From Zea mays (lineage: Eukaryota; Streptophyta; Magnoliopsida; Poales; Poaceae): a stretch of 64,000 bases of DNA. The DNA is taken from assembly GCF_902167145.1 (NCBI RefSeq), contig NC_050104.1, forward strand, positions 3,162,001 to 3,226,000, in the 5' to 3' direction. The notes beneath the pieces are model-generated. The model saw only the letters and a program-made list of their open reading frames with translations, was not told where the DNA came from and did not search any database. The first letter of the stretch is position 1. Each line of letters starts with the position of its first letter. Both the position numbers and the translations under genes were made by a program. Shown piece by piece: positions 47,267-57,474 of the stretch.

Positions 47267-48131
47267 TTGAAGTGGAAAATCAACTCGAGAGGAAAATTAA
47301 TGGTTAAGGTTTGATCGCGGTGGAGAATATTTTTAAATAATTTTTCTGATTTTTGTGTGGAACATGGTATTATTCATGAGAGGACACCGCCATACTCACC
47401 ACAATCCAATGGGGTTGCTGAGAGAAAGAACCGTACTCTAACTGATTTGGTTAACGCCATGTTAGAGACTTCGGGACTATCTAAGGAATGGTGGGGGGTG
47501 AGGCGATCTTGACATCGTGTCATGTCATGAATAAAGTTCCCACAAAGAACAAAGAAATCACACCATATGAGGAATGGGAAAATAGGAAATTAAATATCTC
47601 CTATTTGTGCACCTGGGGTTGTTTGGCTAAAGTGAATGTGCCAACTAACAAGAAGCGCAAATTAGGACCGAAAATTATTGATTGTGTTTTCCTCGGGTAT
47701 GCTTTTCACAGCATTGGATATAGGTTCTTAATTATAAACTCTGGAGTACCGGACATGTTGGTTGGTACTATTATGGAGTCCAGAGATGCTACGTTTTTTA
47801 GGACGAATTTCCCATGAAAGCTACACATGATACGTCTAGTGATGAACCAACGATACCCCATGAGCATTTTATTCCAGTAGAAAACACTGAGGACTCCCAT
47901 ATACATAATCATGTGGAAAATGATAATGTATCAACTCGAAAGAGTAAGAGACCAAGTACCATTGAAGAGGCATATTCCTCTCCTGATGCTGACTTTTGGA
48001 AGGAAGCAATTAGGAGTGAGATGGATTCTATTATATCTAATGCAACTTGGGAGGTCGTTAAGCGTCCTTATGGGTGTAAGCCCATTGGGAGTAAATGGGT
48101 GTTCAAGAAAAAGCTTAGGCCTGATGATACT
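47267..48131 (+). pseudogene. Element C integrase end and start of reverse transcriptase (decayed)
   Basis: C's integrase resumes in the codon after the E insertion: RFDRGGEYF, then a TAA, then ERTPPYSPQSNGVAERKNRTLTDL with the catalytic Glu. A frameshift follows EWWG near 47490. The C-terminal integrase (FLGYAFHSIGYRF) and the RT start (EAIRSEMDSII, KPIGSKWVFKKK) follow from 47500. Cut at 48131 by solo LTR J; the frame continues at 48758. Confidence 0.82.
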
Positions 48132-48752
48132 TGTTGGGGGTCTGCTTCGTTGCCGAAGGTCCTGTAAGAAGAAACACCTTCGGAAGATCAACACAGAAGC
48201 AATGCCGAAGCTACCATCCGCGGAGCTTCGGCATAGCGATACGCCTTGAGACGAAGGGTTGCACCGACTTAAAGAGGAAAAGACTAATCAATCCATGATA
48301 GTTTGTGTCATGATTGTAACTAGTTGTCGAGGACATCAATGTAATTTCACACAGGCTGCGACCTGTGCCTATAAATAGATGAACAGTACCCCCGTGCTGT
48401 TCACGCTGACTTGTACTCGCTTGTGCATTACGCTTGTACTCTTCTCTTCTGTCAAGCCGAAGGTACAAAAGTAATTTTGTATTATTTCTGTTTATTTATG
48501 ATAATAATCATAATATAATAGAAGATGAATTAATAATGTTACATAATCATTCATGTTATCTTCTGTGTTTTACATGCTTCTCCTTTCGTTAATATACAAA
48601 CTGCAATTATGAAGGTATGTCCTTCATGACCTTCGTCTGAAGATCATTATGTTCTAAGGGAAATAATGTTTCGAAGGATGAAGGGCTTTAACCTGTAACA
48701 TTTTGTGTTGCCTTGTTCTTAATTCATAGCATTTGAGAACAAGTCCCCAACA
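48132..48752 (+). mobile_element. Element J: solo LTR related to element F's LTR
   Basis: 621 bp, TGTTGGGGGTC...GTCCCCAACA, with a perfect ATACT duplication at 48127-48131 and 48753-48757. It shares with F's LTR the core CACAGGCTGCGACCTGTG (48350-48367), TATA box (48369-48378), the GAACAGTAC hairpin and the 3' end GAGAACAAGTCCCCAACA. It otherwise diverges, so it is a different subfamily. A single LTR with TSD implies intra-element recombination after insertion. Confidence 0.92.
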
Positions 48753-48757
48753 ATACT

Positions 48758-50109
48758 ATTGAAATGTACAAGGTGAGGCTTGTAATTAAAGGCTATTCAC
48801 AGAAAGAAGATGAGGATTTCTTTGATACTTATTCATCTGTGGCCTGATTGACCATAATTCGTGTGCTACTTTCTCTGGCCGCCTCTCATGGTCTTCTCGT
48901 CCATCAAATGGATGTTAAGACATCATTCCTTAATGGAGAGCTAGATGAGGAAAGCTACATGGAGCAGCCAGCTAGGTTTGTAGCAAATGGTCAAGAAGGC
49001 ATGGTGTGTAAGTTATTGAAATTTTTATATGGCCTAAAACAAGCACCTAATTAAGCAATGGCATGAAAAGTTCGATAGAACTTTGACATCTGTCGACTTT
49101 GTTGTGAACGAAGCAGACAAATGTGTATACTATCGGTATGGTGGGGGCGAGGGAGTAATTTTATGCCTGTATGTTGATGACATTCTAATCTTGGGGACGA
49201 GTCTTGATGTGATTAAAGAGACAAAAGACTTTCTGTCCAATAATTTTGAAATGAAAGATTTGGGAGAAGCTGATGTTATTCTTAACATTAAGCTACTGAG
49301 AGAAGGCAATGGTGGGGTCACACTTGTGCAATCCTACTATGTGGAAAAGGTTTTGAGTCGCTTTGGTTATAGCGAATGTGAACCTGCTCCAACACCTTAT
49401 GATCCTAGTAAGCTTTTGAAGAAAAATCGAAGGATATCTAGGGATCTATTGAGATATTCTCAAATAATTGGTTCACTCATATACTTAGCTAGCGCTACGA
49501 GGCCTGACATCTCGTTTGCTGTGAGCAAACTTAGCCGATTTGTTTCAAATCCAGGAGATGATCACTAGCATGCTCTTGAGAGAGTTCTACGCTATCTAAA
49601 AGGTACTATGAGTTTAGGCATCCATTATACTGGGTACCCAACAATACTAGAGGGTTAATGTGATGCAAATTGGATATTAGATGCTGATGAGATATATGCC
49701 ACAAGTGGATATGTGTTTTCACTTAGAGGTGGTGCTGTTTCATGGAAGTCTTGCAAGCAGACCATCTTAACGAGGTCAATTATGGAAGTAGAACTCACAG
49801 CATTAGATACCATTTCAGTTGAGGCTGAGTGGCTTCGTGAACTCCTTATGGATTTACCGGTGGTTGAAAAACCTGTGCCAGCTATTTCTATGAACTGTGA
49901 TAATCAAGATAAACAGTTCTAAGGATAATATGAAGTCGACAAGGCACATAAATAGGCGTTTAAAATCTATCAGGATATTGAGAAACTCTAGAGTAATAGC
50001 GTTGGACTATGTCCATACGTCTAAAAATCTGACAGATCAATTTACTAAGGGGCTATCACATAGTGTGATAGATAGTGCATCGAGTGAGATGGGCCTGAGA
50101 CCCACCTAA
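48758..50109 (+). pseudogene. Element C reverse transcriptase and RNase H (decayed)
   Basis: The copia RT continues with [31 protein letters not shown] (catalytic YVDD intact), SLIYLASATRPDISFAV, then RNase H ([27 protein letters not shown]) and the DQFTKGLSH tail. Stops lie at about 48844, 49051, 49567 and 49658, and a frameshift near 49920. It ends at 50109, where an unremarkable 3' non-coding stretch runs to the 3' LTR. Confidence 0.85.
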
Positions 50110-50647
50110 AGTTTATCATAGTGGTAACCTGTTATATGTGATCGTAGATCCCGTGAATTAGAATGGTGAAACAAGCTAGTGGTAGACTGAGAGGAAAGAC
50201 CCTTAATAAGGTTCATTTCAGATGCACAACTTTCCTTACTATAAGGTAGGTTGGTGTTTACACCTTAATATGTTCCAAGTGGCTTTGTGAAGCAAAGATG
50301 TTGTCCTACAGGACATCTTTAGAGGAACATACCTATATGGGTTAACTGCTAGTCACAGTTTATGAGATCTGGGTGGTCTCTAGATACCCATGAAAGTCTA
50401 TGAAGTTTGACTTATATGCTCCAACCAGAGGGGATGCGCTCGGCAACCTAGTACAGGTAAAGAGTTTAGATGAAACTTATTCCACACAAAACTACCAATT
50501 CAAGGCCTAGTCCATTGTGTAGTTGTGGTCAAGTGTAGTCTTGATTCTAGGTGGATGTTCAACTTAACAGTCTCCATCGAAACACCAGTATATCAAACGT
50601 TTGAGATGATGAGAGCATTTAAGTGTGACTTAGCATTTGATGGGGAT
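50110..50647 (+). other. Element C 3' untranslated region and polypurine tract
   Basis: No coding motif. It ends with GATGGGGAT immediately before the 3' LTR, a weak polypurine tract. Confidence 0.6.
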
Positions 50648-51673
50648 TGTTGAATTAATGTGGGCCTGGCGCATATTAATATTCATTAATAGTCAATGCT
50701 AGAGGCCCACTTTAATGCTACGGTGTACTAGTACTTTAGTACCATACCAGAAGTTCAAGGGACAATTCACTCAACTTAAATAGGTGGACTATTGGTGCAT
50801 CTATTGAGAAGCTGAGAAAAGGATGAAGAACTGCCACACGCGCGCGCGCCGCCGGCCGGGCCGGGCCGAGGTCGTGGTCGTGGTAGATCAGACCTTGGTC
50901 CGAATATTCCTTCCTAACAGTTGCGCATTTTGCCTAGAGTAACGGACGTCACTGATGGCGATCGTTACTGTCATTGATGGTAGCTATTAATGGACATCAC
51001 TGATGGCGACCGTTACTGTCATTGATGGCAACTATTAACAGACATCACTGATGGCGACCGTTACTGTCATTGATGAAAGCTATTAAGGGACGTCACTGAT
51101 GGTAACCGTTAGTGTTTGTTGGCCTCCCTCTGCGCGTGTATATATACGAGGAGGGGAGTCTGCTTCTGGTCACGACATCAGTACAAGAGAACACACGACA
51201 TTCTAAGATGCGTTGCGTACATCCCATCCCCGTCGTACCTTCTGCGAGCATAGATAGTGTGGGAGAGCAGGCCTCCGAAGTCGCCGTCCGCATGGAGACA
51301 CTTGCACGGGTGTGCGGGCGATCAGGTTTTTGGGGAGCATACTCGCGACTGCTCGCTTCGTCCGCTCGTCCAGCACTGATCATTTTCCTCGTCGCCGGCG
51401 CCATTCGAGGGACTGCACTGCGTAGATCTGCCTGCGTCGACTGTGTATGACTACATCGAACATACGCACGAGATGTCTCATGTGAATGGAGCCACTGATG
51501 TCTTGAGCATCGGTCCCTCCGTAGGGTACAATCTGTTATTTGTATTTGTGCATATTTTATTGTTGTTTACTGCTTATGTGAGTAGTGATACACATATGCA
51601 CATACATATCGTCACATACATCACTATGATTTTCTGGATTAAATTAAAACTGAAAATGCCTATTTTTCCAACA
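50648..51673 (+). repeat. Element C 3' LTR
   Basis: 1026 bp. It has a 48-bp tandem repeat (starts 50951, 50999, 51047, 51095), one unit fewer than the 5' LTR, and a TATA box at 51139-51147. Confidence 0.9.
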
Positions 51674-51771
51674 ACTTCATTAAATTCTTATAACTCGAAG
51701 TGATGTAGGGAGAAGTGACCAAGAATGGGAAGGCACCCTCGAGAGGAAAGACCGAGCCTTCGGGAACAAAG
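51674..51771 (+). mobile_element. Element H leader and gag start (fragment)
   Basis: Resumes H after C. It aligns with element A just downstream of its primer site (CTTCATTA... CTCGAAGTGATG). The gag ATG is followed by TAG. The primer site itself is missing between 4109 and 51674. It ends where element G's LTR starts. Confidence 0.7.
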
Positions 51772-52890
51772 TGTAATGCCCTAAAAATTAAATCATATTT
51801 ATAATCCAAATATGGTGTGTACTATGGATGATCGGAGGCCGTAGATGTATAGATCTCATCAAGATGATTCCGATCAATCACTAATTTGCCTTGTTTGGAG
51901 TCTGGATGAGTCTTTTCGAGTGCCGGTTGATCTGAGCCAATGGATATTAGGATTGTGGAAGTTTTCTTCTATTTATACCTCCCTAACCCTAGAAGCCACG
52001 TCCTCCCACCCCTAGCAGCTGTCACCCTTTTGTGCCTTGCCCCAAGAGAAGAGAGGAAGAAAAACGAGAGAGAAGAGAGGGGAGATGAGGGCATACCGTC
52101 GCCCATCGTCGTCGTTCCTCTCCAAGAATTGGTTAGATTTCCATTCCTCTCTCTCTTTTCTCCAATTGATGAATGCTCCTAGAGTCTGTTCACTGGTGGG
52201 TTTCATGTAGTAAATGGCTGAATTGGCTCTTCCAACTATGGAGACTTTTGTAGAGGGATAAAAGTTCTTATTGCCAGCAGAATTTCATAATTTTTTGTTG
52301 AGTAGTTTGGGAGATATCGAATTTTGAAGTTAACTATGTTGTTGTGTGAAACAGATTCAGTCAATTATCTTGTCAGATGTTTTATAACTTATAGATGGTA
52401 AAATTTAATTATCCATTGAATACCGAAGTTGTAGAGTATTTTGTGTAGATACTCCTAGAGTATTTGTTTGATATCACCACTGTTATAATTTTAAAGATAC
52501 AAAATTAACAAACAGCGCTATTGTTGTTTGGCATGTGGTTCACGGTGGGAGTCTTTACACTGGGTCTTGGTTTCAAGTGTAGGAGCGATTTGTTGATTGT
52601 TGGCAAATGTTTGTGAAATATTTGTACTAGGTTTTATGCCCGCTAGCAGGTGGCTACACTCCGGATCATGCCTAGTACATTCTTCTTCTTCGATGAAGGC
52701 AAGTGAATGTAGCAGTGGTTGCTACCGTTTTGACTTGTTATTTTTATCGCCTACACTCTAATATTAAGAATTATTGAATTCTTTCATAATTGAACTCTAT
52801 GATAATGCTGCACTTGATTGTATTATATTGATGCTCAATCATATATTGAGGATGATTATGGTTCGAGTATGACCCATGAGATTAATTCAC

Positions 52891-53024
52891 GTATCTGAAG
52901 GAAGATGAAGTATTTTTTGAGGTTTGTATTGTATCTGAAGGAAGGTAAAGTACTATTTGAGGTTTGTATTGTATTTGAAGAAAGATGAAGTATTGTTTGA
53001 GGTTTGTATTGTATGTGAAGGAAG
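52891..53024. repeat. 40-bp tandem repeat in element G LTR
   Basis: Units opening GTATCTGAAG or a variant start at 52891, 52931, 52971 and 53011 (exact 40-bp period). Element F inserted in the fourth unit, whose remainder is at 61390 onward. Confidence 0.9.
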
Positions 53025-53607
53025 TGTTGGGGTTGTGCTTCGGTGCGCCGAAGGTCTCACACGAAGAAACAGCTTCGGCTGAAGTCGTCTCCAAGAGATG
53101 GCCGAAGGTCCCTTTTCATGGAACTTCGGCGTTTTAAACCGACATAGAGATAGAATGACCTTTTTATACATATAGGTCTGAGTCAATGCTGTAAACTTTC
53201 GCAAGGGACATAATTGTAATTTGTCACAGGCTGCGACCTGTGCCTATAAATAGATGAACAGTACCTCTGTACTGTTCACGTGAATCTGTCATTTGCTTTC
53301 GCACCACGCTTGTACTTCTGCCCTCCGCAGGACCGAAGGTACATTTGTAAATCAAACTCATTTATATTCATGCAAGTAGAGATAATTCTATGACAACATT
53401 TAAATGTTTATTTCATATTCTATGATTTATGTGAATGCTTCATTCTTCGTTGTTATGCTTACGAAGGTATGTCCTTCGTAACCTTCGTCCGAGATGCTTT
53501 ATATCCCGAAGGGATATATCGTTATGGAGGACGAAGGACTTTAACACTTAACATTCTTTGTGTTGCCTTGTTCTTAATTCTTAGCATTTGAGAACAAGTC
53601 CCCAACA
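53025..53607 (+). repeat. Element F 5' LTR
   Basis: 583 bp, TGTTGGGGTTGTG...CCCCAACA. Core promoter: CACAGGCTGCGACCTGTG at 53225-53242, TATA box (CTATAAATAG) at 53244-53253, then an inverted repeat GAACAGTAC/GTACTGTTC at 53257-53278. Confidence 0.95.
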
Positions 53608-53608
53608 T

Positions 53609-53619
53609 TGGCGCCCACC
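53609..53619 (+). other. Primer-binding site of element F
   Basis: TGGCGCCCACC follows the LTR after one base. It is not the initiator-Met type used by the other elements here; it would pair with a tRNA ending GGGCGCCA. I did not identify the tRNA. Confidence 0.7.
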
Positions 53620-53651
53620 TCCGGTCAACTCACTTCCACCTTTCTGAGCTG

Positions 53652-56288
53652 ATGGCTTCGTTCAGCACTCAAGCTGGAGCTGCTTCGGCTTCGAAGCTGG
53701 TGCTCCCGATAACAGGCGGTTCTTGCTCAGAGCCAGCTAACAAAAAGCAGAAGAAGGAGGCTCAGAGAAGGGTGCAGCATGTTGGAGTGCAGGGACCCTT
53801 CATTAAGTCAAAATGGTCTCACGTTCCAATTACCTTCTCTCAGGAAGATCTTCAGCTCAAGGACTATCCTCACAATGATGCTATGGTCATTTCTTGTGTG
53901 ATCAAAGGGTTTCTGGTTCACAATGTCCTAGTTGACACAGGCAGTGCAGCTGACATTATATTTGCCAAAGCCTTCAGACAGATGCAAGAGCCTGAAGACA
54001 AGATTCATGATGCTACGCACCCTCTTTGTGGCTTCGGAGGGCGGCAGATTGTGGCACTCGGGAAGATTACCATGCCGGTAACCTTCGGATTTGTTCATAA
54101 CACAAGGACTGAGCAAATTGTGCTAACAACATTAACTCCACCAATGCCAGGGGCTCCTCTGTTGTTGTATGTGGCAGCTTCGCACTCAGCAGTAAGTGCG
54201 GCACTTGTGCAGGAGAAGTTTGATGGACAAATCAAGAAGCAGGTCCCAGTATATTTTGTATCTGAGGTCCTTAGTGTCTCAAAGAAAAATTATACAGAAC
54301 TGGAGAAGGTGTTGTATGCCGTTCTAATGGCATCCAGGAAGCTTCGGCATTACTTTCAGGCATATAATATTATTGTTCCTTCTTCGCAGCCGTTGAAAGA
54401 TATCATGAGAAATAAAGAAGCTACTGGCCGAATTGGAAAATGGGCTGCGGAGCTTAATGAATTTTACATTGATTATGTGCACAGATCCTCGATCCAGTCT
54501 CAAGCATTGGCAGATTTTATTGCCGACTGGACGCCAGGGGCTCAGGGCGAAGAAGCGAATAAAGATGCCGAAGCTTGGACAGTGTTTTGTGATGGCTCCT
54601 GGGGAACCTTCGGAGCAGGAGCAGCTGCTGTTTTGGTTTCACCGTCCAAGGTTAAAACTTGCTATGCAGCAAGACTGGATTTCAGCTGCACAAATAATAT
54701 TGCTGAGTATGAAGCCTTGCTCCTGGGTCTTCGGAAACTAAAGGCGATGGGGATCAGGAGGGCGATCCTTAAAACTGACTCTCAGATTGTTTCGGGTCAT
54801 ATTGACAAAAGTTGCAAGGCTAAAGACTCGAAGCTTGAAAAATACCTAGACACAGTCCGAAGGATCGAAGCTTCCTTCGAAGGATTTTCTGTTAAGAATA
54901 TCCCTCGAGGGCAAAATGAACATGCTGATTTGTTAGCCAGGTCTGCAGCACAGGGGCTGCCGTTACCTTCGGATGTATTCTTCGAAACAATAAAGGCACC
55001 TTCAGTAGAGTTACTTGAAAGAGCAGTTCTGGCTATTTCTCCTGTATACAGTGAAGATTGGAGAACTGAAATAATTTCTTACCTTCAGGGTAACTTCCTA
55101 TCAGATGACGAAGCTTATAATAAAAGAATAGAGGCAAGAGCTCGCCCGTATATCATTATAGAAGGGGAGTTATACAAGCATGGAGTTTGTGCCCCGCTGC
55201 TCAAGTGCTTGTCTAGAGCCGAAGGTATAGAGTTGATGAAGGAGATACATGCAGGCCTTTGTGGATCCCACATCGGATCCAGGCCGTTACTTGGAAAAGT
55301 GTTCCGTCAAGGATTTTATTGGCCGAAGGCAGCTTCGGATGCAGCTGAGTTAGTTCAAAAGTGCGAAGGTTGTCAGAAATGTGCAAGGGATCAAAAACAA
55401 CCTTCGTCTTTGACACAGCTAATACAACCCATCTGGCCATTGCAAAGGTGGGGCCTCGATTTGCTGGGCCCATTACCACCGGCTCAAGGCAATCTGAAAT
55501 ATGTTGTAGTTGCTGTGGAATATTTTTCCAAGTGGATTGAGGCGAAGCCATTAGCTACAATAACTTCGGCCACTGTCCAAAAATTTTTCTGGCAGAATAT
55601 TGTCTGTCGCTTCGGAGTGCCGAAGGCTATAACTGTAGATAATGGAACACAATTCGACTCCGAAGAATTCAGAAATTTTTGTGATCAAATTGGCACGAAG
55701 ATCCACTTTGCGTCAGTCAGGCACCCGGAGTCGAATGGGCTTGTTGAAAGGGCCAACGGCATCATAATGACAGGAATAATGAAGCTAATCTTCAATCAAC
55801 CAAGGGGAAAGTGGCCAGATCAGCTTACCAAAGTGGTATGGAGCCATAATACAACAGCATCAAGATCTACAGGCTTTACCCCATTTAAGTTGTTATTTGG
55901 TGACGAAGCAATAACCCCGGAAGAAGCCAAAGCTGGATCAATAAGAGTGGTAGCTTCGGCAGAATCAAGTCCCGAAGATACTTGTCTCGTGGAAAAAGAT
56001 GCCTTAGAAGGGATCAGGCTTCAGGCCGTGGAGAATATCAATAAGTATCAGGCTGAAACAGTTAAATGGCGAGATAGAAAGGTCCGGCTAAAAAATATTG
56101 AGCCAGGACACTTGGTGCTTCGGAGAGTGGCCAATCCGGATACAGTGGGCAAATTGCAACTGAAATGGGAAGGGCCTTTCTTAGTAGCATCTTCGTCAAG
56201 GCCTGGCTCGTACAGACTGAAGGACATGGATGGCAATGAAATTCCAAGATCTTGGAATGCGGATGAGCTTCGGCGGTTTTATGTATAA
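53652..56288 (+). CDS. Element F fused protein: protease, RNase H, second RNase H, integrase (no RT polymerase)
   Basis: An unbroken 878-codon frame. About 20 residues of gag N-terminus are followed directly by the pre-protease region and the protease (VLVDTGSAAD, Asp 95). At about residue 160 it jumps to RT's RNase H (LLLYVAASHSAVSAALVQE, YTELEKVLYAVL, about 165-300), skipping the polymerase domain. A second, archaeal-type RNase H follows (about 308-440; FCDGS, AEYEAL, LKTDSQ, HADLLAR with D/E/D/D) and then integrase (about 500-870; zinc finger, GLDLLGPLP, TVDNGTQF, PESNGLVERANG). Both joins keep the frame, so deletion did not break translation. It could still cleave, degrade RNA and integrate, but cannot copy RNA. 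It ends with the usual integrase C-terminal domain. Confidence 0.9.
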   Translation: MASFSTQAGAASASKLVLPITGGSCSEPANKKQKKEAQRRVQHVGVQGPFIKSKWSHVPITFSQEDLQLKDYPHNDAMVISCVIKGFLVHNVLVDTGSAADIIFAKAFRQMQEPEDKIHDATHPLCGFGGRQIVALGKITMPVTFGFVHNTRTEQIVLTTLTPPMPGAPLLLYVAASHSAVSAALVQEKFDGQIKKQVPVYFVSEVLSVSKKNYTELEKVLYAVLMASRKLRHYFQAYNIIVPSSQPLKDIMRNKEATGRIGKWAAELNEFYIDYVHRSSIQSQALADFIADWTPGAQGEEANKDAEAWTVFCDGSWGTFGAGAAAVLVSPSKVKTCYAARLDFSCTNNIAEYEALLLGLRKLKAMGIRRAILKTDSQIVSGHIDKSCKAKDSKLEKYLDTVRRIEASFEGFSVKNIPRGQNEHADLLARSAAQGLPLPSDVFFETIKAPSVELLERAVLAISPVYSEDWRTEIISYLQGNFLSDDEAYNKRIEARARPYIIIEGELYKHGVCAPLLKCLSRAEGIELMKEIHAGLCGSHIGSRPLLGKVFRQGFYWPKAASDAAELVQKCEGCQKCARDQKQPSSLTQLIQPIWPLQRWGLDLLGPLPPAQGNLKYVVVAVEYFSKWIEAKPLATITSATVQKFFWQNIVCRFGVPKAITVDNGTQFDSEEFRNFCDQIGTKIHFASVRHPESNGLVERANGIIMTGIMKLIFNQPRGKWPDQLTKVVWSHNTTASRSTGFTPFKLLFGDEAITPEEAKAGSIRVVASAESSPEDTCLVEKDALEGIRLQAVENINKYQAETVKWRDRKVRLKNIEPGHLVLRRVANPDTVGKLQLKWEGPFLVASSSRPGSYRLKDMDGNEIPRSWNADELRRFYV

Positions 56289-57474
56289 CTCGATGTAATT
56301 TTGACTTTTCTTTTCTTTTTCATGGCACCCTTTTCCTTTCTAAAAGGGGGAGAAAGGTTTTTAATGGGGCCATCTTATGTAATTTCCTTTTTAGATTTAT
56401 AAGAGCAAAATCCCCCAAAGAATGTAAATGTAAAAGCTGAGAGCGCACCATCGAGTGCCGAAGCTAAAAAAGAGAAGAAGCTCCAAAGACGTCCCTAAGG
56501 GGATGCAGAGCTCACAGCGAAAAATCAACGCTGATTCCGCCGAAAGTAAAAGGCGAAGAAGCTCCAAAGACGTTCCCAAGGGAATGCAGAGCTTATACCG
56601 TCTAAGTAAAAGACGAAGAAGCTCCAAAGACGTCCCTAAGGGGATGCAGAGCTTACAGCGAAAAGTCAACGCTGATATTGCCTAAGTAAGAGGCGAAGAA
56701 GCTCCAAAGTCGTTCCTAAGGGAATGCAGAGCTAATGTGTGGTTGTTTCCAAGTAATGGCTGACAATATGGCTTCGGACATATGCTTCGGACATTCATTC
56801 GTGCATTACATTACATCATAACATTCGCATGCATAAGCATTCATTCATAGCATTTGTGTTCCCAAGTGGCTGCTTCGGCAAAAAAGCTTCGGAGAAGTAC
56901 CTTTTTATGACTTGTTACGCTATGTTATGTGCAAAAGTGAAAAGTTCCGTTGCTTTGGCACAAAGAAAAAGTTTCAGTATAAGGGAGAACTGGATTTTTA
57001 TGAATCGTTGTATATAAGAGTAGCAGTCTTTTATGTTTTGCTATGTAAAAGCTTCGGCAGAAAGAAGAAGTAGTCTTTTATGTCTTGCTATGTAAAAGCT
57101 TCGGCAGAAAGAAGAAGTAGTCTTTTATGTCTTGCTATGTAAAAACTTCGGCAGAAAGAAGAAGTAGTTTTTTATGTTTTGCTATGTGAAGAAAAGCTTT
57201 GGCAAAAAGAGGAAGCGACCGTTTAGGCTTCGTTGTGTACGAAAAGAAGGGAAGGTGTTTTTTCGCCGTCGGCTCAAAATACTGATTTCGTCCACATCAA
57301 AGCGACTCAATCGAAGGGTAAGGATATATTACAAGGTATGTACAAAGTTCCTTGAGAACAGTTCAATTGTATTTACAAAACTTGTTACAAAGGTATCCTG
57401 AGTTTTTTTCCTATAGTACATTTCTACTGATCTTCATTAAGCTTCAGCTTCGGCGACAGTTTCGGCGATATAAC
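56289..57474. repeat. Element F spacer with two minisatellite arrays
   Basis: Array 1 (about 56474-56740): four copies of a GAAGAAGCTCCAAAGACGT unit spaced 81, 60 and 80 bp, alternating presence of a 20-bp insert. Array 2 (about 57025-57212): a 47-bp unit (TTTTATG...CTTCGGCAGAAAGAAGAAG) starting at 57025, 57072, 57119 and 57166. The spacer separates the sense pol from the convergent antisense gene. No coding motif. Confidence 0.8.

Larger units (their letters stand above)
4110..51673 (+). mobile_element. Element C: degenerate Ty1/copia retrotransposon, host of four nested insertions
   Basis: C has LTRs of about 1.03-1.06 kb that begin TGTTGAATTAATG and end TTTTTCCAACA. Its own sequence survives in 4110-4965, 27051-27960, 34169-35122, 47267-48131 and 48758-51673; the rest is elements B, D, E and J (with A in B and I in E). 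The flanking 5-mers are ACTTT (left) and ACTTC (right), 4 of 5 matching. Conceptual translation across the gaps gives gag, protease, integrase, RT and RNase H in copia order, with scattered stops and at least one frameshift. Each nested insertion has its own TSD, so the order of events is firm. Confidence 0.85.

Noticed and set aside
35118..51771. Elements E and G are both preceded by CAAAG
   Set aside because: The sites are in different hosts (C integrase and H gag). A 5-mer match is a plausible coincidence, and only E's right-hand copy can be checked.
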